Shown: one piece after another, positions 16,138 through 24,541 of the stretch
Position numbering within the stretch: the first letter of the stretch is position 1
Layout: each line of letters opens with the position of its first letter
Origin: Phytohabitans aurantiacus
GTDB lineage: Bacteria; Actinomycetota; Actinomycetes; Mycobacteriales; Micromonosporaceae
Reading direction: 5' to 3'
Assembly: GCF_027923225.1 (NCBI RefSeq)
Contig: NZ_BSDI01000039.1
Coordinates: 10,436-74,435, forward strand
DNA length: 64,000 nt
Made by a program: the position numbers and the translations under genes
Notes under the pieces: generated by a model
Seen by the model: the letters and a program-made list of their open reading frames with translations, nothing else
Told to the model about the DNA's origin: nothing
Databases searched by the model: none

Positions 16138-18094
16138 TCATGAGTTCGGTTGGGCTCCGCGTAGAAGGGTTTCAAGACGCTCTTGGACGACGCTCAGGTC
16201 GCGTTGGGCTTGGGCGTTGTCGGGGTCGGCCAGCGTCAACCGTTCGCGGATGGCCAGGCTGTCCCGGTAGAATTGTTCGGCTTGTCTGGTGTCCCCGATG
16301 GCCTGGCTGAGGTCCCCGAGCTTGTTGTAGGAGACGCTCAGGTCGCGTTGGGCTTGGGCGTTGCTGGGATCGGCTTGGGCGCGTTTCTCAAGCAGTTGGA
16401 GGACCGTCTGGTAGCGGTTGATGGCGGCTCCGATGTTGCCGGTGTTGAGCAGCGCCTGGGCTTCCCGGTCGACTATTGCCAGGTAATTCGGGTGGTCGTT
16501 AGGGATTGTGGGTGCCACCTGTCCGAGCAGCGCGGCCGTAGCTAGCATCCCGATGCCCGATTGAGCGGCGGCGAGCGCCAGGCCGGCGAGGTCGTCGTAT
16601 CGCTGGTTGGCGGCCAGATGCTGACATGCCTCGGTGAGGTCCTCGAACCGCCCCCGGCCGCTGCTAATCCGCTCGTCGCGCATGGTGAAGGCGCGGTCGT
16701 GCCGTTCGGGCAAGCCGTCGCCATGGTAGGGCCGCAGGGCGTCGGCGACCCAGGCGTGCACCGTGATCTGCCTGTCCGGGACGGGTGAGAGCAGGGTGAG
16801 CGCGAGCAGCCGCTGTACGTCGGTCGCCATCTGCTGACGGTGAACCGCGTCGGCCTTTCTGCCGTGCACGGCGATGACCAGATCGTCGAGGCTGAGGGGA
16901 ATGGTGGACACGCTGGCCTGTAGCAGTAGTTCCCGCTGCTGGTCAGTGAGCAGGTCCAGCAGTTCGCCCAGGACGATGTCGCGGCTGCCCAGCAGCACAG
17001 GCGCGGCGCACGGCGGCGGGCACGTTCGGGGCGTTGCGGTCGATGCCTTCGACGTCGGCCAGGTGCCGCAGCTTCGCGGTGACCTCGCGCAGGCTGCCGC
17101 GACCGTGCCGCAGCAACGCGTCCACAAACTCGATCAGGCGCGGGTGCCCGCCGATCGTCGCGATAATAGTGGCCCGGTCGTCGAGGTCAAGGTCGCGTAG
17201 CTGGGGCATGCGCAGCAACAGGCGCCGCAGCTCGGCAGGGCTCAACGGCGGCAGGTCCACCCCGATCAGGTCCGGTTCGCCGGGCAGCGGATAGCGGCAG
17301 GTCACCAGCAGCTTGCCGGTCTGCGCCGTCTCGGCCAGCCAGGTGAAGGTGTCCGCGAATCCCGGATCGATCCATTCCTCGCCGCCGCTGGCGAGGTTCT
17401 GCTCGAAGTCATCGAACAGCACCAGCAACCTGGCCTGGGCAAGCAGCCGCCCGACCAAACCAAGCTTGACAGTGTCGTCGACGTCAGCATCATTCAACGC
17501 CTGTCCGTAGGGGGCCGCGTTCGTACCTTCGGGGGCGTCGGCCACACCGGCGAAACAACTGCGGTGGGCTCCACACACCGTCGTGTACCACGGTTAGCCA
17601 GCCGTCTTCGCGGAGCCGGTGCACGATCCTGCCGGCCACCGCGGTCTTGCCGATCCCACCGATCCCGGTCAGCACCACCCCACCCGCGGCGCCGTACGCC
17701 TCCACCGCCTTACGGGTGCCGCGCAATACCCCCAGCCCGGTCCGCAACGCTGCCCGCCGACCGATCAGATACCCGACCGGTAGCTCTCGCACACTGCGCC
17801 CACCCGGCGGCAGCGTCGGTTGAGACAGCGGCTGCGGCGACAGGGACGAGGCCCGCAAGGGCGGATCACCACCAGCAGCGATCAAGGTGGGAACCCATAC
17901 TCCGGCCGCTGCCCGCTCTGGCCGGCCCTGACCGCCGTCAGGCGTCGCTGCTCAACCTCACGCCGCGCCTGCGCCAGCGCGGCACCCACGGAATCCCCTG
18001 ACTTACGTTCCGGGAGGCCCAACTCCGACGCCGAAACACGGTTCGCGTTACAGACCAATGCAACAAACCTGAGATCATGAATAGCGACAGCCAC
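16138..18094 (-). pseudogene. NB-ARC/TPR protein gene with three single-base frameshifts
   Basis: Read on the minus strand, three frames join into one protein. The first is a short N-terminal part that may be the end of a CHAT domain (FVALVCNANR, LGLPERKSGDSVG). Next comes an NB-ARC ATPase with Walker A GIGGIGKTA and Walker B LVLFDDF. TPR units with repeated NAQAQRDLSV follow, ending at 16138. Frame changes are needed near 17883 (one base missing before ACC TTG ATC), at the AAA run 17553-17555 (one extra base), and near 16999 (one extra base). The family is linked to signalling or conflict systems. Either a true pseudogene or base errors in the assembly would explain it. It is flanked by the SDP locus and its decayed copy. 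Confidence 0.8.
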
Positions 18095-18112
18095 TTTGGC
18101 CGCCCTAAACGT

Positions 18113-19162
18113 TCACAGCGTCTCAGGCGGTGGGTGTGTGGTCGCGGAGGGTGAGGCCGCAGGAGCGACGGCCCTGGACCGCGGCGGACGTCGCGGTAGC
18201 CCGGAATCTCTTGGTATAGATCGTCGAGAGTGCCGCCAAGAGTGTCCCACGGGGAGTAGGTAGAGCAGCAGGGCTCCGCTCATCGCGAAACCGAACGTGA
18301 CCAGTTCGAGGACGACCGCGATGCCGATGTGGAACGCGAGCCCGGCGACGAGGAGCACCCGGCGCAGCCCGGGAGGAAACAGGCGAGCCAGGGCCAGGGC
18401 GAACTCCAGTACCAGCACCGACCAGGTGAACAGCGTGACTCCCACCGCGGAATCGGTGGCCGCCTCGGTCAGCGGGTGCAGAAAGGTCGGCGGCTCGTAC
18501 CCGGGCGTGCGCAGCCAGTAGAACATCGCGGTGCCGTCGGTCCACTCGGTCACGGCGAGCTTCGCGATGCTGGCGTGTAGGTACACGAAGGCGACCTGGA
18601 GCCAGATGAGGATCAGCGCGGCCTGCGCCACCACGCGGCCGGTGCCGATCCCGGTGGCGGCCGGTGGTGGTTGCCAGTGCCACCGCCGGGGGTCGGTGAG
18701 CACCAGGGGAAGCAGCAGCAGGGTCAGGGCGGCGGTGATGTGGTCGCCACCGTCCAACGCGGACAGGTTGGCGATCACGCTCCAGGAGATGTACCAGTGC
18801 GGCAGCGCGGTCCACCGGGGGCGCCAGCCGCTGGCCACCACGACCAGCACGGCGATACCGATCCACCGGGCGAGTTGTCCGTGCGCGGCGGGCAGGACAC
18901 ACCAGATGCCGGCGGCGGCCGGGCCGGTGCAGTCCCCGGCGCCGTCCATCGACAGCAGGATCGCTGGCTGGTTGACGAGGAGAGTGGCGCCGGTGCCGGT
19001 GGCCAGCAGGGTACGGGCCAGCCCGAGCCCGCTGGCCCAGGGCGCGACCGCCAGCGCCGGCCGGCAGCGCTGACCGAGCCGGGCCAGCCAGCGGGTCAGC
19101 AGGTCACCGTCAGCCGGGCGACCCGGGACGGGAGCACGGTCGGCAGGTCGTTCCAGGCCCAC
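18113..19162 (-). CDS. SdpB-like membrane protein (HTTM family), SDP toxin maturation
   Basis: A 349-residue multi-pass membrane protein. Hydrophobic segments (e.g. ARWIGIAVLVVVASG, AALTLLLLPLVL, RRVLLVAGLAFHIGIAVVLELV) and charged/aromatic loops such as HASIAKLAVTEWTDGTAMFYW match the SdpB/HTTM family. In Bacillus subtilis SdpB is required with SdpA to make the SDP cannibalism toxin from SdpC. The GTG start at 19162 has an excellent AGGAGG 7 nt upstream, although it overlaps sdpA by 67 nt. Residues from about 320 to 340 are encoded by half of a palindromic repeat element, giving an unusual Pro/Arg-rich tail. Residues about 292-307 lie in the 46-bp segment copied at 15134. Confidence 0.82.
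   Translation of the reverse strand: MGLERPADRAPVPGRPADGDLLTRWLARLGQRCRPALAVAPWASGLGLARTLLATGTGATLLVNQPAILLSMDGAGDCTGPAAAGIWCVLPAAHGQLARWIGIAVLVVVASGWRPRWTALPHWYISWSVIANLSALDGGDHITAALTLLLLPLVLTDPRRWHWQPPPAATGIGTGRVVAQAALILIWLQVAFVYLHASIAKLAVTEWTDGTAMFYWLRTPGYEPPTFLHPLTEAATDSAVGVTLFTWSVLVLEFALALARLFPPGLRRVLLVAGLAFHIGIAVVLELVTFGFAMSGALLLYLLPVGHSWRHSRRSIPRDSGLPRRPPRSRAVAPAASPSATTHPPPETL
18143..18204. repeat. Half copy of palindromic repeat family R1
   Basis: It matches the right arm of the R1 elements at 33987, 53621 and 56696 (CGCGGAGGGTGAGGCCGC... to GTCGCGGTAGC). It lies inside the 3' coding end of the SdpB-like gene and supplies part of its C-terminal tail. Confidence 0.8.
18243..18288. repeat. 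46-bp segment of sdpB duplicated at 15134
   Basis: This is the source copy of the exact 46-bp repeat at 15134-15179. Here it is in frame and encodes the last hydrophobic segment of the SdpB-like protein, which identifies it as the parent. Confidence 0.9.
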
Positions 19163-19614
19163 GGCAGTACCTCCTGAAGGACGATTCCGATCTCGCCGCA
19201 GAGCGTGCGTACGGTGGCGGTGTTGGCTACCGGGGTGGCGGGGGCGCTGGCCAGGCAGGTGGCGGGTTCGCCGTCACACTTGGTCCAGTCGGCCCCATCG
19301 AGCCGGTGGGCGAGCAGGGCGATCTCCGCGGCGCGGGCACGGTCCCGCTTGTCCAGGCCGGCCGGGCCGCGGCTGCGCGGCGGGGCGGGCCGCCACTGGC
19401 CGTTCCGGGCGGTGTCGTAGGCCACCGGGCTGGGCCGGCGCGGGTCGCGGGTGAAGAACGCCCAGCCTTCCGGCACCAGCGCGCGGGCCACCGCCCGGCC
19501 CGGCGGGGCGGGCATCGCGGCTACCGGTACCACAGCCCGGACGAGGTAGCCCACGAGCAACCCGGCGACCAACGCGACCCCGGCGATCCGCCGGCCCAAC
19601 CCGATGTCGTCCAT
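19096..19614 (-). CDS. SdpA-family antimicrobial peptide system protein
   Basis: A 172-residue protein with one N-terminal membrane segment (GVALVAGLLVGYLVRAVVPV) and a domain with clear SdpA landmarks: PEGWAFFTRDPR (about 48-59), a conserved cysteine in WTKCDG, the TLCGEIGIV segment, VLPWAWND and PSRVARLTVTC at the end. SdpA works with SdpB to process and activate the SdpC pro-toxin. The ATG at 19614 is 6 nt after the stop of the SdpC-like gene, and the 3' end overlaps the SdpB-like gene, so the three form one operon in the order C-A-B (the Bacillus order is A-B-C). Confidence 0.88.
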   Translation of the reverse strand: MDDIGLGRRIAGVALVAGLLVGYLVRAVVPVAAMPAPPGRAVARALVPEGWAFFTRDPRRPSPVAYDTARNGQWRPAPPRSRGPAGLDKRDRARAAEIALLAHRLDGADWTKCDGEPATCLASAPATPVANTATVRTLCGEIGIVLQEVLPWAWNDLPTVLPSRVARLTVTC

Positions 19615-19620
19615 TGTGGA

Positions 19621-20259
19621 CTACCTGCGCGCCAGGTCGCGGCAGACGATCTGAATGAGCTGATCCTGCACCAGCTTCGCCCGTGGTGCCGCGGTGCCCG
19701 CCATGTCCCACGACCAGTCCGCGAACCCGCCGGCGAAGATCGCCCGGATGGTACCGACCTCCAGTGCGGTGCGGTCGTCGTTGTCCATGTCGATGTAGGA
19801 GTCGGCCCGGACGATCTCGTACGCGTTCGCCATCAGGGCGTCGTTGACCAGAAGTACGGCGGCGTCCACAGTGGCCTTGCCGAACTGCTGGTTGAGTACC
19901 TCGCGGGCCAGCGTGACCAGCGTGACCAGGCCGTCGCGCACCACGACCGGGTTGCCGCTCTGTATCCGTTGCCCGACCATCGCGTCGGACCAGCTGCCCC
20001 GGCGGGTCAGCTCGGTGTTGATCGCGCTCTGGGCCCGTCGCAGCGCCGGTGTCCACCGGGTGGGCGGGCGCTCCAGATAGACCAGCCGGTAGGCGGCCGG
20101 CCCGTCGTTGAACAGGACCGCGTCGGACAGCTGCGTGGCCGGGAACCGTGGTGGCCCGGACGGCCAGCCGGGATCGGCCTGGCCGCGCGCCGCGAAGCCG
20201 AGGGACACCGTTGCCAGGGCCAGCACGAGCAGGCCGAGCCAGGCCTTGCGGTGTTTCAT
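19621..20259 (-). CDS. SdpC-like toxin precursor
   Basis: A 212-residue secreted protein and first gene of the operon. ATG 20259 (GGGAGG 6 nt upstream) gives the signal peptide MKHRKAWLGLLVLALATVSLG. A family-like segment FPATQLSDAVLFNDGPAA aligns in position with the mature N-terminus of Bacillus SdpC, and a C-terminal amphipathic stretch around VDAAVLLVNDALMAN could give the active peptide. It lacks the two close cysteines that make the disulfide of Bacillus SDP; only one cysteine, near the end, is visible. No SdpI-like immunity gene is next to it. It is divergent from the SARP-type regulator. Assignment rests on gene context plus weak sequence likeness. Confidence 0.72.
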   Translation of the reverse strand: MKHRKAWLGLLVLALATVSLGFAARGQADPGWPSGPPRFPATQLSDAVLFNDGPAAYRLVYLERPPTRWTPALRRAQSAINTELTRRGSWSDAMVGQRIQSGNPVVVRDGLVTLVTLAREVLNQQFGKATVDAAVLLVNDALMANAYEIVRADSYIDMDNDDRTALEVGTIRAIFAGGFADWSWDMAGTAAPRAKLVQDQLIQIVCRDLARR

Positions 20260-20438
20260 GGATACCTCCCGCCAGTCAATGCGACTTTCCAGGAGCACCC
20301 TGCGCCGGTCCGTCCCCGATCCATCCCCGGCCCGTCCCCGTGACCGGTTCGAGTCGCCATCGACGAGGAGCTATGCATGCGTTCGTGGTGGTGTGACAAT
20401 CCAAAGTGGCGCGTGGCACGGACGGGGGCGGGAGGCCC

Positions 20439-23255
20439 GTGAGGTTCCAGGTACTGGGTCCGCTTCGAGTGCGGCTCGACCGTGGCCAGGTTCCGCTGGC
20501 CGCATCGCGGGAGCAGCGCATCCTGGCCGCCCTGCTGCTCGACGCGAACCGGGTGGTGCCGGTGTCCCGGCTGGTCGAGGCGATCTGGGACGAGCATCCG
20601 CCGACCAGCTCGGTCAAGGTGGTCCGCAACTGCGTGTCGATGCTGCGCGGGCGGCTGGCGGCGGCGGGTGGTGAGATCGTCACCGACTCCGGCGGGTACT
20701 CGCTGCGCGTCCCGGACGGCGACATCGACCTGCGGGTCTTCGCCGATCGGGCACGGCGCGGCCGGCGGCTCGCCGCCGCCGGGGAGCTGGCGGGCGCGGT
20801 CGTCCACCTGCGGGAGGCCCTGGCGCTGTGGCGCGGTCCCGCCTTCACCGGGGTGACCGGCCGGCTGATCGAGGCGGCGGCCGCGCAGCTCAACGACCAG
20901 CGCCGCAGCCTCCAGGAAGAACGCCTGTCGCTCGAACTCACGCTGGGCGGGGGAGTCGAACTCGTCGACGAGATCGCCGACCTGGTCGCGGCGGAACCGT
21001 TGCGCGAGCGGGCGCACGGGCAGCTCATGCTCGCCCTGTACCGGGCGGGCCGCCGGTCCGAGGCGCTCGGGGCGTATCACCACGTACGGCGGCTGCTGGT
21101 GGGTGAGCTGGGCATCGAGCCCGGGCGCGAACTGACCGAGTTGCACCGGGCGATCCTCAACGCCGACCCGGGGCTGGCCCCGGTCACCGCGCCCGCGGCG
21201 GCGTCCCGGCCCGAGCCCAGCCGGCCGGCTACTCCGACCAAGCCGGTCCCGGCGCAGCTACCCGCCGCCCCGTACGCCTTCACCGGACGCACCGCCGAGC
21301 TCGACGAACTGTGCGGGCTGCTGGACGCGGCCACCTCGGCCGGTACGGGCATGGTGGCGGCCGTCTCCGGTATCGCCGGAGTGGGAAAGACGGCTCTGGC
21401 GGTCCACTTCGCCCGGCTCGTGGTCGACAGGTTCCCGGACGGCCAGCTCCACGTCGACCTGCGCGGCTTCCATCCGACCGGTCCGCCGCTCGACCCTGGC
21501 GAGGCGGTCCGCGGCTTCCTGGACGCGTTCGGCGTACCGGCGCAGCGGTTGCCCGAGGGTCTCGCCGCCCAGTCGGCGTTGCTGCGCACGCTGCTGGCCG
21601 GCCGGCGCGTCCTGCTGGTACTGGACAACGCCCGCGACAGCACGCACGTGCGCCCGCTGCTTCCGGGGGGACCCGGCTGCCTCACCCTGATCACCAGCCG
21701 CAACCGGCTGACCGGCCTGGTGACGACCGAGGGAGCGCATCCGATCAGCCTCGCTCCCCTGCCGCCCGGCGACGCCCATCGGATGCTGGCCCGCCGCGTC
21801 GGCGCCGCCCGGCTCACCGCCGAACCGGCGGCCGCCACCACGATCACCGCCCGGTCGGCGGGGCTGCCCCTCGCGCTGGCGATCGTGGCGTCCCGGGTGG
21901 TCGGCCAACCCCACTTTCCCCTGCGGGCCATCGCGGCGGAGCTGGAGCAAGCCCTCGGCGGTCTGGAGGGGTTCACGGGCATGGACGCCGAAACCGACGT
22001 CCGGTCGGTCTTCGCCTGCTCGTACCGCGCCCTGACCGGTCCGGCCGCGCGGCTGTTCCGGCTGCTCAGCATCCATCCCGGCCCGGATCTGGGTGCGGTC
22101 GCGGCGGCCAGCCTCGCCGGCGTACCACCATCGCGGGTGCGCCCGCTGCTGGCCGAGCTCGCGCACGCCCACATGGTCACCGAACACGTGCCTGGCCGGT
22201 ACACCGTGCACGACCTGCTCCGCGCGTACGCCGTGGAGCGCGCGGACATCGAGGAGGGCGAAGCCGGGCGGCTGGCCGTGACCCGCCGGATGTTCGACCA
22301 CTACCTGGGCAGCGCCCACCTCGCCGACCTGCGTCTGCACCCGCACCGGGACCCGATCCGGCTGCCGGCGGCGGCCGCGGGCGTGACAGTGTCGGTCGTC
22401 GACGACCGCGAGGCGGCCTGGTCGTGGTTCGGCCAGGAGCATCCGGTCCTGCTCAATCTCCTGCGACGGGCCGGCGCTGACGGGCACGACGTGCACGCGT
22501 GGCAGCTCGGCTGGGCCATGACCACGTACCTGGACCGGTGTGGCCACTGGTACGACCAGGCGATCGTCCAGCGACTCGCGCTAGAGGCGGCCGACCGCGT
22601 CGGGGACCGGGACGGGCAGGCCCGAGCGCACCGCAACATCTCCATCGCGCACCTGCGCCGTGGCCTGCACGGCGAGGCCCGTGACCACCTGTGGCACGCG
22701 GTGCGGCTCTACCGCGGGCTCGGCGACCAGGTCGGGCAGGCCCGCACCATGCTCAACCTGGGTACGGTCGCCGAACACCGGGGCCAGCCACGGCTCGCGC
22801 TGCGGTACGCCGAACACGCGGTGCGGCTGTTCGGGGCGGCCGGGCACCGATCCGGGCAGGCGAACGCCCTGAACAACGCCGGCTGGTACCACAGCCAGCT
22901 CGGTGACCACGAGCTGGCGCTGCGGCAGTGCCAGCGGGCGCTACTGCTGCAACAGGAGGCCGGTGACCACTACTGGCAGGCGCACACCTGGGACAGTCTC
23001 GGGTGCGCGCACCACCACCTGGGCCAGTATCCCGAGGCCACCGAGTGTTACCGGCAGGCGCTGTCGTACTGGCGCGAGGCCGGCGAACGCTACTACGAGT
23101 CGGCCACGCTCACCCAACTCGGCGATACCCACCTCGCCGCGGGAGAACGGCGAGTGGCGCGCGAGGTGTGGCAGGCGGCGCTCGGCATCCTCGCGGAGCT
23201 CGGCCAGGACACCGCCCCCGTTCTAAACAAGATCCGGTCGACAGACGAGATCTGA
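20439..23255 (+). CDS. AfsR/SARP-type regulator with BTAD, NB-ARC and TPR domains
   Basis: A regulator of about 938 residues. The N-terminus (VRFQVLGPLRVRL) opens an OmpR-type winged helix (to about 90), then the bacterial transcriptional activation domain (about 95-245, ending LLVGELGIEPGRELTELH). An NB-ARC ATPase has Walker A GIAGVGKTA and Walker B VLLVLDNARD, and C-terminal tetratricopeptide repeats run from about 700 to the end. Such proteins activate secondary-metabolite genes. GTG 20439 is chosen because the DNA-binding domain begins there; GGAGG lies very close (3 nt), and a GTG at 20406 is possible. Only about 180 bp separate it from the divergent SDP operon, its likely target. A decayed piece of it lies at 15802. 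Confidence 0.9.
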   Translation: MRFQVLGPLRVRLDRGQVPLAASREQRILAALLLDANRVVPVSRLVEAIWDEHPPTSSVKVVRNCVSMLRGRLAAAGGEIVTDSGGYSLRVPDGDIDLRVFADRARRGRRLAAAGELAGAVVHLREALALWRGPAFTGVTGRLIEAAAAQLNDQRRSLQEERLSLELTLGGGVELVDEIADLVAAEPLRERAHGQLMLALYRAGRRSEALGAYHHVRRLLVGELGIEPGRELTELHRAILNADPGLAPVTAPAAASRPEPSRPATPTKPVPAQLPAAPYAFTGRTAELDELCGLLDAATSAGTGMVAAVSGIAGVGKTALAVHFARLVVDRFPDGQLHVDLRGFHPTGPPLDPGEAVRGFLDAFGVPAQRLPEGLAAQSALLRTLLAGRRVLLVLDNARDSTHVRPLLPGGPGCLTLITSRNRLTGLVTTEGAHPISLAPLPPGDAHRMLARRVGAARLTAEPAAATTITARSAGLPLALAIVASRVVGQPHFPLRAIAAELEQALGGLEGFTGMDAETDVRSVFACSYRALTGPAARLFRLLSIHPGPDLGAVAAASLAGVPPSRVRPLLAELAHAHMVTEHVPGRYTVHDLLRAYAVERADIEEGEAGRLAVTRRMFDHYLGSAHLADLRLHPHRDPIRLPAAAAGVTVSVVDDREAAWSWFGQEHPVLLNLLRRAGADGHDVHAWQLGWAMTTYLDRCGHWYDQAIVQRLALEAADRVGDRDGQARAHRNISIAHLRRGLHGEARDHLWHAVRLYRGLGDQVGQARTMLNLGTVAEHRGQPRLALRYAEHAVRLFGAAGHRSGQANALNNAGWYHSQLGDHELALRQCQRALLLQQEAGDHYWQAHTWDSLGCAHHHLGQYPEATECYRQALSYWREAGERYYESATLTQLGDTHLAAGERRVAREVWQAALGILAELGQDTAPVLNKIRSTDEI

Positions 23256-23279
23256 GCTGCCGCGAACCCGCAGCCGGAT

Positions 23280-23333
23280 GTGATCAGGGCGTCCCTCAAG
23301 CTGTTCTAGCGACTTGAGGGACGCCCTGATCAC
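23280..23333. terminator. Perfect 21-bp stem hairpin between convergent genes
   Basis: GTGATCAGGGCGTCCCTCAAG (23280-23300) pairs perfectly with 23313-23333 around a 12-nt loop. It lies between the SARP stop and the FAD oxidoreductase stop, overlapping the latter, and should end transcription both ways. Confidence 0.9.
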
Positions 23334-24457
23334 GAAGCGCGCGGTTCGGGGTCGGGGATGGGCACGGTGGGGAAGGAGCCGTCGCCGAACAGGATCCGGG
23401 CGGCCGCGGCACGACCGGCGCGAGTGCGTAGCGCGGCGACCGCCGCCTCCGCCACGGCGGGCGAGCGCACGCCGGCGAACAGGCGGCGCAACAGCAGGCG
23501 GCCCCGAAACCGGGCCCGTAGCGCTTTTCCGTCGTACCGGCGCAGCACGCGCTGGTCGCCGGTGCGCAGGTAGTCGCCGGCGACCGTCGCGGCCAGTTCG
23601 GACATGCGCAGGCACGGGTCCAGTCCGCCGGCGGTCAAAGGCGACACCGCGCCCGCCGCGTCCCCGACGAGGAGGCCGGCCGGGCACGCCAGCCGCCGCA
23701 GCACGCCGCCGACCGGGATGGGGCCGCCGCGCCGCTCGACCGGACCGGCCGGTGTCGCGCGGCCGGGCGCGCGCGCCGCGAACTCCTCCAGCAGGTGGCG
23801 GACGCCGGCGCGCATGGCGTCCGGGTATCCGGCGACGCCGACGTGCGCGTTCCGGCCGTCGTCGATGACCCACGCCAGGTAGCCGGGGGCGACGCGCGGA
23901 TCGAGTACACAGTGGAATGTCGGGACGGTGGTGCCGGACGCGGTCGGGTGGACGAGTTCGGCACCGATCAGCAGGTGCCGGTTGACGTCCAGGCCGAGAC
24001 CGCGGGCCACTGTGGAGCGTGCGCCGTCCGCGCCGACGACGAACCGGGCGACGACCGGATCCGCGCCCTCCAACCGCACCACACCCGTGGCGGAGCCGGC
24101 GTACCGGACGCCCAGTGCGATGCGGGCCCCGGCCGCCTCCGCCATGCGCCGCGCGTGCGCGTAGACGCCCGGCATGTCGGCCACCCGGTACTCGTCGCGT
24201 TCGCTGCTGAGCCGCACCGGCGCCCGCCGCGACGGGGGATACAGCACGACCTCCCGGACGGCCGGTCCGAGCAGGTGATCCGGCAGGTCGAAGTCGTCGA
24301 GGGTGCGGCGCACGAAGATGCCGGTCGTGCGGACGCCCGTCGACAGGGTCCGGCGGCGATCGGCCACCAGCACGTCGAAGCCCTGTTCGGCCAGCAGGCG
24401 GGCCGTGTGCAGGCCGGCCAGCCCGGCACCCACGACGAGTACGTCAACGCTCCGCAC
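23330..24457 (-). CDS. FAD-dependent oxidoreductase, geranylgeranyl-reductase-like
   Basis: A 375-residue flavoprotein. The N-terminal Rossmann motif is VLVVGAGLAGLHTARLLAEQG (GxGxxG at about 9-14), followed by ADRR binding the ribose. The second FAD motif GDAAGAVSPLTAGGLDPCLR lies at about 268-287, and a VVGADGARS motif (about 141-149) is typical of PHBH-fold monooxygenases and geranylgeranyl reductases. The substrate is unknown; relatives act on isoprenoids or aromatic compounds. It shares a bidirectional terminator with the SARP gene and has no obvious operon partner. Confidence 0.85.
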   Translation of the reverse strand: MRSVDVLVVGAGLAGLHTARLLAEQGFDVLVADRRRTLSTGVRTTGIFVRRTLDDFDLPDHLLGPAVREVVLYPPSRRAPVRLSSERDEYRVADMPGVYAHARRMAEAAGARIALGVRYAGSATGVVRLEGADPVVARFVVGADGARSTVARGLGLDVNRHLLIGAELVHPTASGTTVPTFHCVLDPRVAPGYLAWVIDDGRNAHVGVAGYPDAMRAGVRHLLEEFAARAPGRATPAGPVERRGGPIPVGGVLRRLACPAGLLVGDAAGAVSPLTAGGLDPCLRMSELAATVAGDYLRTGDQRVLRRYDGKALRARFRGRLLLRRLFAGVRSPAVAEAAVAALRTRAGRAAAARILFGDGSFPTVPIPDPEPRAS

Positions 24458-24541
24458 ATCCGTGACGGTAGGGGCGATACCCGGACCGCGCGACCGCCTG
24501 CACGGTATCTGCTCGCTACCTCCACAGCATCGCCACAGCGG

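Noticed and set aside
18106..18115. AAACGTTCAC as another AACGTT operator
   Set aside because: It lacks the GGG/CCC arms and lies at the 3' end of the SdpB-like gene.
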